A stretch of 64,000 nucleotides of DNA from an uncultured Clostridia bacterium (GTDB lineage: Bacteria > Bacillota > Clostridia > Christensenellales > UBA1242). Below the pieces are notes generated by a model. That model was not told the origin of the DNA. It worked only from the letters and a program-made list of their open reading frames with translations, and did no database searches. Positions 18,429 through 26,373 of the stretch are shown here, one piece after another. Made by a program: the position numbers and the translations under genes. Each line of letters starts with the position of its first letter. Position 1 is the first letter of the stretch. The stretch lies in assembly GCA_934749845.1 (NCBI GenBank), contig CAKVHQ010000004.1, forward strand, positions 49,175 through 113,174. The letters are read 5' to 3'.

Positions 18429-19201
18429 TGATTATTGACACACATGCTCATATAAACGATAGTGTTTATACAGACATTGATAGAATAATTGGCGAAATGC
18501 ATAGCGACAATTTGGAAAAAATCGTTTGTGGTTGTGCGGATATCGAAGGTTGTAAAAGTGCAATTAAGCTTATAAATAAGTATGAAAATGTTTATGCCAC
18601 AATAGGTTTGCATCCTGACTATGCCGATAGTTTTAACGACCAAATAAAAGATTTTATAATTGAAAGTTGCAAACATCCAAAAGTGGTGGGGATAGGCGAA
18701 ATTGGGCTAGATTATCACGATAATTTAACCGATAAAGCCATTCAACAAAAAGTTTTTGTCGAGCAACTTAAAATTGCACATTTGTGCAACTTGCCAATGC
18801 TTATCCATGTTCGTGATGCCTTTGATGACTTGCTTAAAATATTAAAACAAAACAAACAATTTTTAACTAATGGTGGAATAATTCACTGCTTTAGCGGAAG
18901 TTTGGAACTTGCCAAAGAGTTTATTAAACTTGGTTTTAACATCGCGTTTGGTGGCGTTTTAACTTTTAAAAACGCAAAAAAATTGGTGGAGGTGGCTCAA
19001 AATATTCCACTTGACAAAATGGTTGTGGAAACCGACTGCCCATATCTTTGCCCAGAGCCATTTAGGGGGCAGAGAAATGAACCTAAATATGTAAATTATG
19101 TGGTTCAAAAACTTGCAGATTTAAACCAAATGCCAAAAAAAGAACTTGAAACAATTTTGCTAGAAAACACTTACAGAGTGTTTCCAAAACTAAAAAATTA
19201 G
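18428..19201 (+). CDS. tatD: TatD-family metal-dependent deoxyribonuclease
   Basis: The 257-residue TIM-barrel hydrolase has the metal-binding motifs DTHAHIND, GEIGLDYH, LPMLIHVRDA, IHCFSGS and VETDCPYLCPEP in family order. B. subtilis YabD is the syntenic homologue downstream of metS. It is coupled to metG by a one-base overlap (TAATG). The rnmV (M5 ribonuclease) and yabE genes usually found next are missing, so it runs directly into rsmA. Confidence 0.94.
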   Translation: MIIDTHAHINDSVYTDIDRIIGEMHSDNLEKIVCGCADIEGCKSAIKLINKYENVYATIGLHPDYADSFNDQIKDFIIESCKHPKVVGIGEIGLDYHDNLTDKAIQQKVFVEQLKIAHLCNLPMLIHVRDAFDDLLKILKQNKQFLTNGGIIHCFSGSLELAKEFIKLGFNIAFGGVLTFKNAKKLVEVAQNIPLDKMVVETDCPYLCPEPFRGQRNEPKYVNYVVQKLADLNQMPKKELETILLENTYRVFPKLKN

Positions 19202-19207
19202 GTGCTT

Positions 19208-20044
19208 ATGGATAAAACTTTTGATACTTTAAAAGAAAATAACTTTGCCTTTAAAAAACATTTTGGGCAAAATTTTATCACGGACACTAATTTATTAGAA
19301 GCAATTTGCGCTGATGCAAATTTGCAAAAAAATGACCAAGTGCTTGAAATAGGAACAGGTGCGGGAACATTAACAAAAGTCATGTCAAAGCATGTTAAAA
19401 ATGTTTTGACGGTTGAAATAGACAACGAGTTAAGACCCGTTTTAAAACAAACCTTTGAAGGATATGATAACATAGAACTTTGCTTTGCCGATTTTATGAA
19501 AGTTTCAAGCAGTGAAGTTAATAATCACTTTAATGGACAATTTAAAGTTGTTGCAAACCTGCCTTACTACATTACAACTCCAATAATTTTTAAATTGATT
19601 GGCGAAAATTTTAATTTTTCATCAATAACAATAATGGTTCAAAAAGAAGTTGCAGAAAGGCTATGTGCAGATTGTGGAACAAAAGACTATGGTTCAATGA
19701 CTGCGCAAGTGCAAAGTGTTGCAGATGTAAGTTTAAAGCGAATTGTAAACAAAAAAATGTTCACGCCAGTGCCGAAGGTAGATAGTGCTATTGTAAACAT
19801 AAATTTAAACTATAAAAAATTTAACATTAAAGACTTAAATTTTCACGGAAAGGTTATTGAAAGTGCTTTTTCGATGAGACGAAAAACATTATCAAATTGT
19901 TTAAAAGCAAAACTTGGGCTAACTCAAAGCAATATTGATGTGATATTTGAAAAACTCAATTTATTGCCAAGTTGCAGGGGAGAACAATTATCTGTAGAGC
20001 AATTTGTTCAATTATCGAATTTAATTTTGCAACTAAAAGATTAA
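19208..20044 (+). CDS. rsmA: 16S rRNA (adenine1518/1519-N6,N6)-dimethyltransferase
   Basis: The 278-residue KsgA/RsmA protein opens with FKKHFGQNFITD and has the SAM motif VLEIGTGAGTLT and the catalytic NLPYYITTPI. It dimethylates two adjacent adenines near the 3' end of 16S rRNA during small-subunit assembly. I prefer the ATG at 19208, with AGGTG upstream, over a GTG two codons earlier at 19202. It follows tatD by six bases. A strong terminator ends the operon. Confidence 0.95.
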   Translation: MDKTFDTLKENNFAFKKHFGQNFITDTNLLEAICADANLQKNDQVLEIGTGAGTLTKVMSKHVKNVLTVEIDNELRPVLKQTFEGYDNIELCFADFMKVSSSEVNNHFNGQFKVVANLPYYITTPIIFKLIGENFNFSSITIMVQKEVAERLCADCGTKDYGSMTAQVQSVADVSLKRIVNKKMFTPVPKVDSAIVNINLNYKKFNIKDLNFHGKVIESAFSMRRKTLSNCLKAKLGLTQSNIDVIFEKLNLLPSCRGEQLSVEQFVQLSNLILQLKD

Positions 20045-20056
20045 ATAATTTTATAG

Positions 20057-20089
20057 AAACGACAAAAAATTTTATTTGTCGTTTTTTTT
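20057..20089 (+). terminator. Terminator after rsmA
   Basis: Ten-base perfect stem AAACGACAAA (20057-20066) with TTTGTCGTTT (20075-20084), followed by Ts. Confidence 0.92.
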
Positions 20090-20185
20090 GTTTAAAATTA
20101 GTGTTAACAAACATTAAACATTTCATATAAAATATTACAGTATTGTGTTTTTAAAAATATTACTTAAAAAAGAAGGTGAAACAAA

Positions 20186-21112
20186 ATGCAAATGTTTAAG
20201 AAAAATATCATTTTAATTCCAGCAGATTATAACGGCGTTTCCAACCAAAAGGGAGTGCTTTCGTTAAGTTACGAAAGTGATAAAGTTGTGGGAAGTTTAA
20301 GATGTTTTAATGTTAAGCCAACCGATGAAGAATATAGCATCGGCGTGCAAATAGGCGATAATGTGTTTAAAACAAAAGCAACTGCAAAGGAACTTGGCAA
20401 TTTAAAAATTCAAATAAACGGCAACGCAAATAATACATCAAAAGTTAGTGTTGCGATTGTAAGTTTAAAAGGTAAAAGTTATGAAACTCTTTTATGGGGT
20501 TCAACCGAAACCACAAAGGCTATTAGACAGCATGCAGTAATACAGTCCTTGCTTGAAAAAACAAACATTTTGGAAATGCAAGAACAATTAAAGCAAAGCA
20601 CTTTTGACCAATTAGAACAAATGCCACTTGAAGAACAACAAAACGAAATTTTCGAGCAACAACTACTTGACGATTATATCGATAAAGAGATTAAACGAAC
20701 CGAAGTGAAGGCGGAAAGCGAACCAAGCATTACTAGTCATGAGAAAGTTCGTCTGGTGGGTGATGACTCAAAAACCAAATCGGGATTCTATAGCAAAATC
20801 GAAAACCAAATTGAACAAATTTTTGAATCTAACGAGCCAGATAGGGTGCTTGAAAATATAATTCCAGACAGCAAATTTTGCAAGGTAATGCAAGGTGATG
20901 ATTTTTATGTTTTTGGTGTTATCTACGAAAATGGAAAAGAAAAATGCATTTGCTATGGCATTCCAAGCGAATATTCACTTGTTCCACCAAAAGAAGTTGA
21001 AGGTTTTTCGCAGTGGCTACCTATTGACGCCGATAACTATGCAGGCAAAGGTTATTGGATGACTTATCAAGATGCGGTTACTGGCGAAAACATCGCAGTA
21101 GAAATAGTTTAA
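20186..21112 (+). CDS. Uncharacterised protein with conserved-looking C-terminal domain
   Basis: The 308-residue soluble protein has three parts: a beta-rich N-terminal domain (about 1-120), a glutamine/glutamate-rich helical linker (about 125-190) and a compact C-terminal domain (about 200-308). The last is marked by GDDFYVFGVIYENG, CYGIPSEYSLVPP and a closing QWLPIDADNYAGKGYWMTYQD. I recall similar unnamed proteins in Clostridia but cannot give a function. It occupies the ksgA-to-veg interval where B. subtilis has the spore protease yabG, but it is not recognisably YabG. The ribosome site GAAGGTG lies upstream. Confidence 0.75.
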   Translation: MQMFKKNIILIPADYNGVSNQKGVLSLSYESDKVVGSLRCFNVKPTDEEYSIGVQIGDNVFKTKATAKELGNLKIQINGNANNTSKVSVAIVSLKGKSYETLLWGSTETTKAIRQHAVIQSLLEKTNILEMQEQLKQSTFDQLEQMPLEEQQNEIFEQQLLDDYIDKEIKRTEVKAESEPSITSHEKVRLVGDDSKTKSGFYSKIENQIEQIFESNEPDRVLENIIPDSKFCKVMQGDDFYVFGVIYENGKEKCICYGIPSEYSLVPPKEVEGFSQWLPIDADNYAGKGYWMTYQDAVTGENIAVEIV

Positions 21113-21116
21113 AGTT

Positions 21117-21154
21117 AAAATAAAGGCTTACCCAAAAAGTAAGTCTTTATTTTT
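21117..21154 (+). terminator. Terminator after the 20186 gene
   Basis: Imperfect stem AATAAAGGCTTAC with GTAAGTCTTTATT and a T run. Confidence 0.82.
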
Positions 21155-21175
21155 CATGTTTTTATTGGTAAAAAT

Positions 21176-21204
21176 TTGACTATAATTTAGATAAATGATA
21201 AACT
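21176..21204 (+). promoter_or_regulatory. Promoter of the 21235 lipoprotein gene
   Basis: -35 TTGACT (21176-21181), 17-base spacer, extended -10 TGATAAACT with hexamer at 21199-21204. Confidence 0.7.
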
Positions 21205-21234
21205 ACATTCTAGTTTTAATATAGGAGATTTAAA

Positions 21235-22644
21235 GTGAAAAAGAAAATTACAAGTTTTTTATTGATTATATTATTGGGCGTGCTTATTTTCACAGGTTGT
21301 GGATTTACGGCTTTAAAAGGTGGCCCAGCAAAAGCAGACCCTGTAACAAGTAACGGCGGTTTGGTAGTTCAAAAAGGTAGTTACCTTTACTATGTTTCTG
21401 GCTACACCGAAACAGGTGCTTTAACAGAAGGTAGCAACAAATATGGCAATGTTAAACTATCAGCAATTTATAGGTCACCATTAAATGCAGATGGAACAAT
21501 AAAAAAAGACGAAAATGGAAACAACATAGCAGAAATTTTAGCACCAAAAGTTGTTGGCTTTGAAAATGGCGGTTTTTATATTTTTGGAGATAAAATTTAC
21601 TATGCTACTCCTAACACCGAAAAGGGAAATGATGGAAAAATAAATTTTGAAAAAACCGATTTCTATGAATCATCACTTGACGGAACAAATGTTAGAAGAC
21701 TTTACAAAACAACAGTTGGTTCAACAAAATTCCAATTTGCTTTCTATCAAGTTGAAAGCGAAGTTTACTTGGCAGTTTACGACAGTGCAGACTTGTATGT
21801 TGTTAAAGCAAGCGACAAAAGTGTTAACAAAATTGCAACAGGAGTTTCAAGTGTTGTTTTACCAAGATTATTAGAAAATAACACAGTTGAACAACCTTCA
21901 TTACAAGGCTATCAATATTTATACTATACAAGAAATATCGACACAGAAAAAGAATCAGACGAAAGTGCAAAACGAGGCAATGTTTTGGCAATGGCAAACA
22001 TTAAAAGCCAAGAAGAAATTGTTGTTTCATTAAATTCAACCTACGCAGTTAAAGATTTTAAAAACGATACCTTGATTTTCACAAAACGAGGACTAAACGA
22101 AGAAAATGCTTGCTACTATATGGCAAAGTTTGAAATTGCAAACGAAGAAGCAAATATCAAAATGAGCGATATGGTTCAACTTTCATATCAAGCATTCTCA
22201 ACCGACCCAATCGTGTTAGACTTTGAAGATGGTTATAGAGGCATGATAATCAAAAACGAAAGTGGCTATTTAACTTATATTAAAATGCCACAAGGTGGAT
22301 TGCCAGTTAGCGAAGTTTTAACAACAGAAACAACTTTAACTCCAATCGCAGTTTATAACAATTATGTGTTTGCATATAATGCAGATAAAGAGTTATATAT
22401 GATTAAGTATAACGACCCAGAAAAAGCCTTAATTAAATTAACAAACAAAGACAATGATACACTATCATTTGACATGAATTTGAATGTTGATTTCAACAAT
22501 GGATATGTTTATTTCTACAAGAGTTTTACAGGCGATGAAAAATCTGCTTACTACCTTGTAAGATTAGATACAACAAAACTTGAAAATTTTGAAACCGAAC
22601 TTGTTGGAACTCTTTTAAAAGAGCATATTAAAACAGAAGAATAG
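21235..22644 (+). CDS. Lipoprotein, probable beta-propeller fold
   Basis: The 469-residue protein starts at a GTG with AGGAG at 21223-21227. A lipoprotein signal (KKKITSFLLIILLGVLIFTGC, shown here in part) ends at Cys22 in the lipobox IFTGC. The mature protein consists of repeated strands with YLYYVSG, KIYYATPN, YLYYTRN, YVFAYNADKELYMIKY and YVYFYKSF. This is the pattern of DUF5050-like or propeller proteins that display repeated YY/YF blades. It should be anchored to the outer face of the membrane after Lgt processing. Substrate and role are unknown. It precedes spo0A but is separated by a terminator. Confidence 0.8.
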   Translation: MKKKITSFLLIILLGVLIFTGCGFTALKGGPAKADPVTSNGGLVVQKGSYLYYVSGYTETGALTEGSNKYGNVKLSAIYRSPLNADGTIKKDENGNNIAEILAPKVVGFENGGFYIFGDKIYYATPNTEKGNDGKINFEKTDFYESSLDGTNVRRLYKTTVGSTKFQFAFYQVESEVYLAVYDSADLYVVKASDKSVNKIATGVSSVVLPRLLENNTVEQPSLQGYQYLYYTRNIDTEKESDESAKRGNVLAMANIKSQEEIVVSLNSTYAVKDFKNDTLIFTKRGLNEENACYYMAKFEIANEEANIKMSDMVQLSYQAFSTDPIVLDFEDGYRGMIIKNESGYLTYIKMPQGGLPVSEVLTTETTLTPIAVYNNYVFAYNADKELYMIKYNDPEKALIKLTNKDNDTLSFDMNLNVDFNNGYVYFYKSFTGDEKSAYYLVRLDTTKLENFETELVGTLLKEHIKTEE

Positions 22645-22654
22645 CACAAAAAAA

Positions 22655-22679
22655 GCACATGAACTTCATGTGTTTTTTC
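22655..22679 (+). terminator. Terminator after the lipoprotein gene
   Basis: Stem CACATGA (22656-22662) with TCATGTG (22666-22672) and six Ts. Confidence 0.88.
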
Positions 22680-22727
22680 TTGCTTTTAACCTATTATATT
22701 CTTCCAAAAACTACTTCTACGAACTAA

Positions 22728-22734
22728 TTCGACA
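22728..22734 (-). promoter_or_regulatory. Candidate Spo0A-binding site (0A box) upstream of spo0A
   Basis: TTCGACA on the plus strand is the complement of TGTCGAA, a perfect match to the established 0A-box consensus TGNCGAA. It lies about 133 bases before the spo0A start, consistent with autoregulation. A seven-base match can also occur by chance. Confidence 0.5.
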
Positions 22735-22866
22735 AATACCAACAATTTTATATTTTTTTTGCACACCTTTCTGTCTTTTTATTTTTTCAAAACTTTGAAT
22801 AATCTAACAAATTGTGCTAACATTTTCATGTCAAAGAAAAAAGTGACGAAAGGAGAAATTAAAACC

Positions 22867-23625
22867 GTGGAAAGAAAAATATTGATTATAGACGACAATT
22901 TGGAAGCAATGAACGGGGTAACTAGGGAACTAGAAAAATCAAACTTATTTAGTGAAATAAGGACTTGTCAAACAGCAGATGAAGGCTTGGAAATAGCAAA
23001 AAATTTAAATCCAGATATTGTCCTGACCGACATAATTTTAAAGGGCATGGACGGCTTTGAGTTTATGGAAAATTTATCAGGTTTGGGACTTAAAGCAAAG
23101 GTTATTGTTTTGTCCGCTTTAAGCCAAGAAAATTTTATAACAAAGGCAATGAATATGGGTGCTAGTTATTATATGATTAAGCCATGTAAAAACGAAGTGC
23201 TTATTAAAAGGATAAACGACATTTTAAGTGAAACTGCTGTTAAAGACGCAACTGCAAATCAAGACAAAAAACAACTTCGCGCACTAGAAGAGAAAATAAC
23301 CAATATTTTTATCACGGTGGGAATACCTGCTCACATAAAAGGTTATCAGTTTTTAAGAGAAGCAATAAAAATGGCAATTGACAACCCTGAAATTATCAAT
23401 TCAATAACAAAGAAACTATATCCATCTATTGCAGAAAAATTTGAAACAAGCCCAAGTAAAGTTGAACGCGCAATTAGGCACGCAATAGAAGTTGCTTGGA
23501 ATAGGGGAAAAATTGAAAATATCAACACACTATTTGGTGTTAAGGTATATTCAAATAATGAAAAGCCAACCAACGGTGAGTTTATTGCATTAGTAGCCGA
23601 CAAAATGTTACTTGAAGGCGTATAA
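22867..23625 (+). CDS. spo0A: Sporulation master regulator Spo0A
   Basis: The 252-residue protein has an N-terminal receiver domain (ILIIDDN acidic pair, phospho-acceptor Asp in DIVLTDIILKGMDG, then VIVLSAL and YYMIKPCK). The C-terminal Spo0A DNA-binding domain has the recognition helix in TSPSKVERAIRHAIEVAWNRG. Phosphorylated Spo0A starts sporulation. I chose the GTG at 22867 with AGGAG at 22851-22855, so that the protein opens VERKILIIDDN. An ATG at 22828 would add a basic 13-residue leader with no good ribosome site. A candidate 0A box lies upstream. Confidence 0.95.
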   Translation: MERKILIIDDNLEAMNGVTRELEKSNLFSEIRTCQTADEGLEIAKNLNPDIVLTDIILKGMDGFEFMENLSGLGLKAKVIVLSALSQENFITKAMNMGASYYMIKPCKNEVLIKRINDILSETAVKDATANQDKKQLRALEEKITNIFITVGIPAHIKGYQFLREAIKMAIDNPEIINSITKKLYPSIAEKFETSPSKVERAIRHAIEVAWNRGKIENINTLFGVKVYSNNEKPTNGEFIALVADKMLLEGV

Positions 23626-23654
23626 AAATTTTTATAGAAATTGTATAAAAAAAG

Positions 23655-23683
23655 TAGACAATTACATAATTTATGAATATACT
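23655..23683 (+). promoter_or_regulatory. Promoter of the 23719 gene
   Basis: -35 TAGACA (23655-23660), 17-base spacer, -10 TATACT (23678-23683). Confidence 0.65.
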
Positions 23684-23718
23684 TATAGCGATTTAAAAAA
23701 GGGAGAATTTAAGGCTAT

Positions 23719-24279
23719 ATGGCAAAAATCGAATATGTAAGATGTCCACGATGCGAATTAAATTATATCGACAAAAGGGAAAAACTTTGCAAAGTTTGTA
23801 AAATGGAACTAGAAAGCAATCGCCATGAAAACGAAGAAGAAGTTGAACAAGGCATTTGCCCAATTTGCAGAATAAATGTTATCAATGATGACGAAGAAAT
23901 GTGCCCAATGTGCGCTAAAGAAAGAGAAATTCAACAAGCAAACGGAATGACTCATGAAGATGACCCAGATGAAAGTTGGAGATCTTATGTTGAAAACGAT
24001 GACACCGAAACAGAAGGCGACGAGATTGGAGAAATGAGTTCTATTCAAGATGAAGATGAACTTATGGACGATATGGGTCTTGATGATGAAATTGCCGATG
24101 TTGACAATGGCGATGACGAAGAAGATGAAGACGACGATGATTTTAGCGAAGACGACGATTTAGACGATTTCCCAGAAGATTTTGATGATGACTATGACGA
24201 CGATGATGACGAAGAAGATGAAGACGACGATGACGATGATGACGAGTTTTATGGTCAAGATAAAAAGAAAAGAAAATAA
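23719..24279 (+). CDS. Zinc-ribbon protein with extremely acidic tail
   Basis: The 186-residue protein begins with two zinc-ribbon-like pairs of CxxC (CPRC...CKVC and CPIC...CPMC) within the first 75 residues. After that comes a tail of about 110 residues made mostly of aspartate and glutamate, ending in a basic KKKRK. I do not recognise the family. The structure suggests a protein that binds a basic partner, such as RNA polymerase, ribosome or DNA-mimic targets, but this is inference. It lies directly downstream of spo0A with its own promoter and terminator. Confidence 0.8.
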   Translation: MAKIEYVRCPRCELNYIDKREKLCKVCKMELESNRHENEEEVEQGICPICRINVINDDEEMCPMCAKEREIQQANGMTHEDDPDESWRSYVENDDTETEGDEIGEMSSIQDEDELMDDMGLDDEIADVDNGDDEEDEDDDDFSEDDDLDDFPEDFDDDYDDDDDEEDEDDDDDDDEFYGQDKKKRK

Positions 24280-24285
24280 TTTTTA

Positions 24286-24310
24286 AATGCAACTTTGGTT
24301 GCATTTTTTT
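24286..24310 (+). terminator. Terminator after the acidic zinc-ribbon gene
   Basis: Stem AATGCAAC (24286-24293) with GTTGCATT (24298-24305) and a T run. Confidence 0.9.
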
Positions 24311-24348
24311 ATTTAATATATATTAAGTTTAAATTTAACTTAATTGTC

Positions 24349-24361
24349 TATAATTAAGCCA
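24349..24361 (+). promoter_or_regulatory. veg promoter, predicted leaderless
   Basis: -10 TATAAT at 24349-24354. The seventh following base is 24361, the A of the veg ATG. No ribosome site is present. Confidence 0.6.
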
Positions 24362-24603
24362 TGAAAGAAGTTAATAGAACAGTTAGCGAAGTGAAAGATA
24401 TTATCAATAGCCTTAAGGGCAAAATGGTTAAAATGGCGGTAAATAAAGGCAGAAAACATATTGTAAAGTTTGAAGCAGAAGTTGTTGCAACTTATCCCAG
24501 CGTGTTTACAGTTGAAGCCAGCGAGCCTCAACCTCTTAAAATTATGAGTTACGCCTATACTGAAATTTTGTGTGGAAATGTAAAAATAACTGCTATTGAA
24601 TAA
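24361..24603 (+). CDS. veg: Veg family protein
   Basis: The 80-residue protein has the size and motifs of the Veg family (DUF1021): an N-terminal helix (VSEVKDIINSLKGKMVKM), then NKGRKHIVKFEAEVVATYPSVFTVE and a final SYAYTEILCGNVKI. In B. subtilis veg is very strongly transcribed, sits near ksgA and is linked to biofilm and spore outgrowth. Here it lies between spo0A and the SipL-like gene. Its -10 box is placed for a leaderless mRNA, unlike the situation known in Bacillus. Confidence 0.9.
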   Translation: MKEVNRTVSEVKDIINSLKGKMVKMAVNKGRKHIVKFEAEVVATYPSVFTVEASEPQPLKIMSYAYTEILCGNVKITAIE

Positions 24604-24615
24604 TAAATAAATTAG

Positions 24616-24639
24616 AGCTTATAATTTTAGGCTTTTTTT
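24616..24639 (+). terminator. Terminator after veg
   Basis: Stem AGCTTA (24616-24621) with TAGGCT (24628-24633), one G-T pair, followed by Ts. Confidence 0.7.
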
Positions 24640-24713
24640 ATTTTTTCAAAACTGTCATAAATTCAAAATGTTCACTATAAAATATTACTAACTAGGTGAT
24701 AGGGAGGATTTTG

Positions 24714-26234
24714 ATGGAAACAGTTACAATTTCATCAGCATTAAGAAAAAGGATAGGAACAGTCCAAAATGTTGTGGAACAAAGATTAGAACCAAAAGAT
24801 GAACAAACCATTGTTAAAGTACTTGGAGTAGACGCAAAAGCGTATGTTAACAACATCGAAGTGTTGAATGGTGAGGCAAATTACAGCCTTACAGTCGTTT
24901 TTGATGCGACATATTTAAACCAAAATGGCGAAGTTTGCACAACCAGTGAAAAAACAACCACAAATGGAAAGTTTGAAGACAACACTTTAACAAGTCAAAT
25001 GGACCCACTATATAAGGTGGAAATTGTTGATGTTGCAATTTTAAATGCAAACTCAACAGACATTAAGGTGGAAGCCACTGTTGAATTGACTTTGGATTGC
25101 ATGGACAATACCGTTTTAGAGCCATATTCAGGGACAGATGAAAATGTTTTGACCAAGCCAGACACAAACACAGTTTTAACAAAATGTGACGCAGGAAAGG
25201 CAACTATCAACATTGTAGATGAATTTGATTTGAAACAAAATGTAAGCAGTGTTTTGTGCAAAGATGCCAGCGTTTGCATTAAGGAAGTTTCGTCAGGAAC
25301 GGGCTATTTCACAGTGGAAGGCGAATTATGCTTGAAACTTTATTTGTGCCTTGAAAATGGCGAAGAAAAGACGCATAAAGCCTTCTGTGAGGTCATTCCA
25401 TTTAAAGAAGAAGTTGATGCAGAACCAGTAACAAAAGACTGCATAATTGAAGTGTGCCCTTTTGTTAAGTATGACGATATGGTTGTTGCAACTAATGACG
25501 AAGAGAAAATGAATATTTTAAATGTTGATGTGCCAGTATGTTTAAGATATATTGCACTAAAAACAGAAACAAGAGAAATGCCTTGTGATGCATATTCATT
25601 AACACATAAAACAAACTTGGTAACTGATACTTTCTTCACAAGTACATTATCCAAAGCAACAGCAAAACATCATTTAGATGGAAGTATCGAAATTGCCGAA
25701 AATTTGCCAAGAATTAACAAAGTTTTAATGGTTACAGGCGGAAACTTGAATATTACAAATTGCGTGGCAAAAGAAGGCGAAACGGTGGTTGAAGGAATTT
25801 TAACAACTAATGTTGTTTACCTTGCAGATGACGATGATGAAACAACAAATTCAGTTCAAGTGGAACTTCCTTTTGTGGCAAACTTAAATAGCATGCAAGT
25901 TAGTGATGACGATGAATTGTTTGTTATTGGAGATGTTGGAGAAATTTCTGCAAAAGCAAAAAAAGGTAAGGAAATCAATTTAGATGTTGACTTAACCTTT
26001 ATGGTGGAAAGTTACTCTAAAACTCCACAAACATTCGTTAAGGAAGTTATCTTAACCGAAGAATTAGCACAAAATCCATACCCACTTGCAATTTATCTTG
26101 CTCCAGCAGGCTCAACTCTTTGGGATATTTCTAAACATTTGTGCATTAGGCAAGAACTCATAACAGAACAAAATCCAAACTTAACATTCCCACTAGAATC
26201 AAATCAAAGCGTTGTGTACTTTTCTCACAAATAA
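24714..26234 (+). CDS. SipL-like spore coat linkage protein (DUF3794/SPOCS repeats plus LysM)
   Basis: The 506-residue soluble protein consists of repeated beta-rich DUF3794 (SPOCS) modules. It ends in a LysM domain (IYLAPAGSTLWDISKHLCIRQELITEQNPNL, here cited in part). This layout is that of clostridial SipL, which binds SpoIVA and joins the coat to the mother-cell face of the forespore in Clostridioides difficile. I chose the ATG at 24714 (METVTISS) with GGGAGG about nine bases upstream. Placement after veg and before spoIIR fits a sporulation role. No convincing sigma-E promoter was found by eye. Confidence 0.85.
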   Translation: METVTISSALRKRIGTVQNVVEQRLEPKDEQTIVKVLGVDAKAYVNNIEVLNGEANYSLTVVFDATYLNQNGEVCTTSEKTTTNGKFEDNTLTSQMDPLYKVEIVDVAILNANSTDIKVEATVELTLDCMDNTVLEPYSGTDENVLTKPDTNTVLTKCDAGKATINIVDEFDLKQNVSSVLCKDASVCIKEVSSGTGYFTVEGELCLKLYLCLENGEEKTHKAFCEVIPFKEEVDAEPVTKDCIIEVCPFVKYDDMVVATNDEEKMNILNVDVPVCLRYIALKTETREMPCDAYSLTHKTNLVTDTFFTSTLSKATAKHHLDGSIEIAENLPRINKVLMVTGGNLNITNCVAKEGETVVEGILTTNVVYLADDDDETTNSVQVELPFVANLNSMQVSDDDELFVIGDVGEISAKAKKGKEINLDVDLTFMVESYSKTPQTFVKEVILTEELAQNPYPLAIYLAPAGSTLWDISKHLCIRQELITEQNPNLTFPLESNQSVVYFSHK

Positions 26235-26241
26235 AAACAAA

Positions 26242-26267
26242 AACTCTTGATATTTCAAGAGTTTTTT
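26242..26267 (+). terminator. Terminator after the SipL-like gene
   Basis: Stem AACTCTTGA (26242-26250) with TCAAGAGTT (26255-26263) and Ts. Confidence 0.92.
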
Positions 26268-26293
26268 GCTTTCTAATTTAAAAATAAGTTTTG

Positions 26294-26336
26294 TCGCAAT
26301 ATTTTACATTATTTTTGAAAATATTGCGATTTTTTT
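26294..26336 (+). terminator. Second strong hairpin plus T run, upstream of spoIIR
   Basis: Twelve-base perfect stem TCGCAATATTTT (26294-26305) with AAAATATTGCGA (26318-26329), followed by seven Ts. It is either a back-up terminator for sipL or a leader hairpin of spoIIR. Confidence 0.75.
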
Positions 26337-26373
26337 ATTTATATCGGTCAAAAATTCATTTCGTGAGGTTTTT

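Noticed and set aside
24640..24713. Sigma-E promoter upstream of the SipL-like gene
   Set aside because: GTCATAAATT and CTATAAAAT are suggestive but spaced about 11 bases apart, too close for sigma-E.
26337..26373. Sigma-F promoter upstream of spoIIR
   Set aside because: A GGTCAAAAAT stretch resembles the -10 but misses a key base and has no matching -35 at the right distance.
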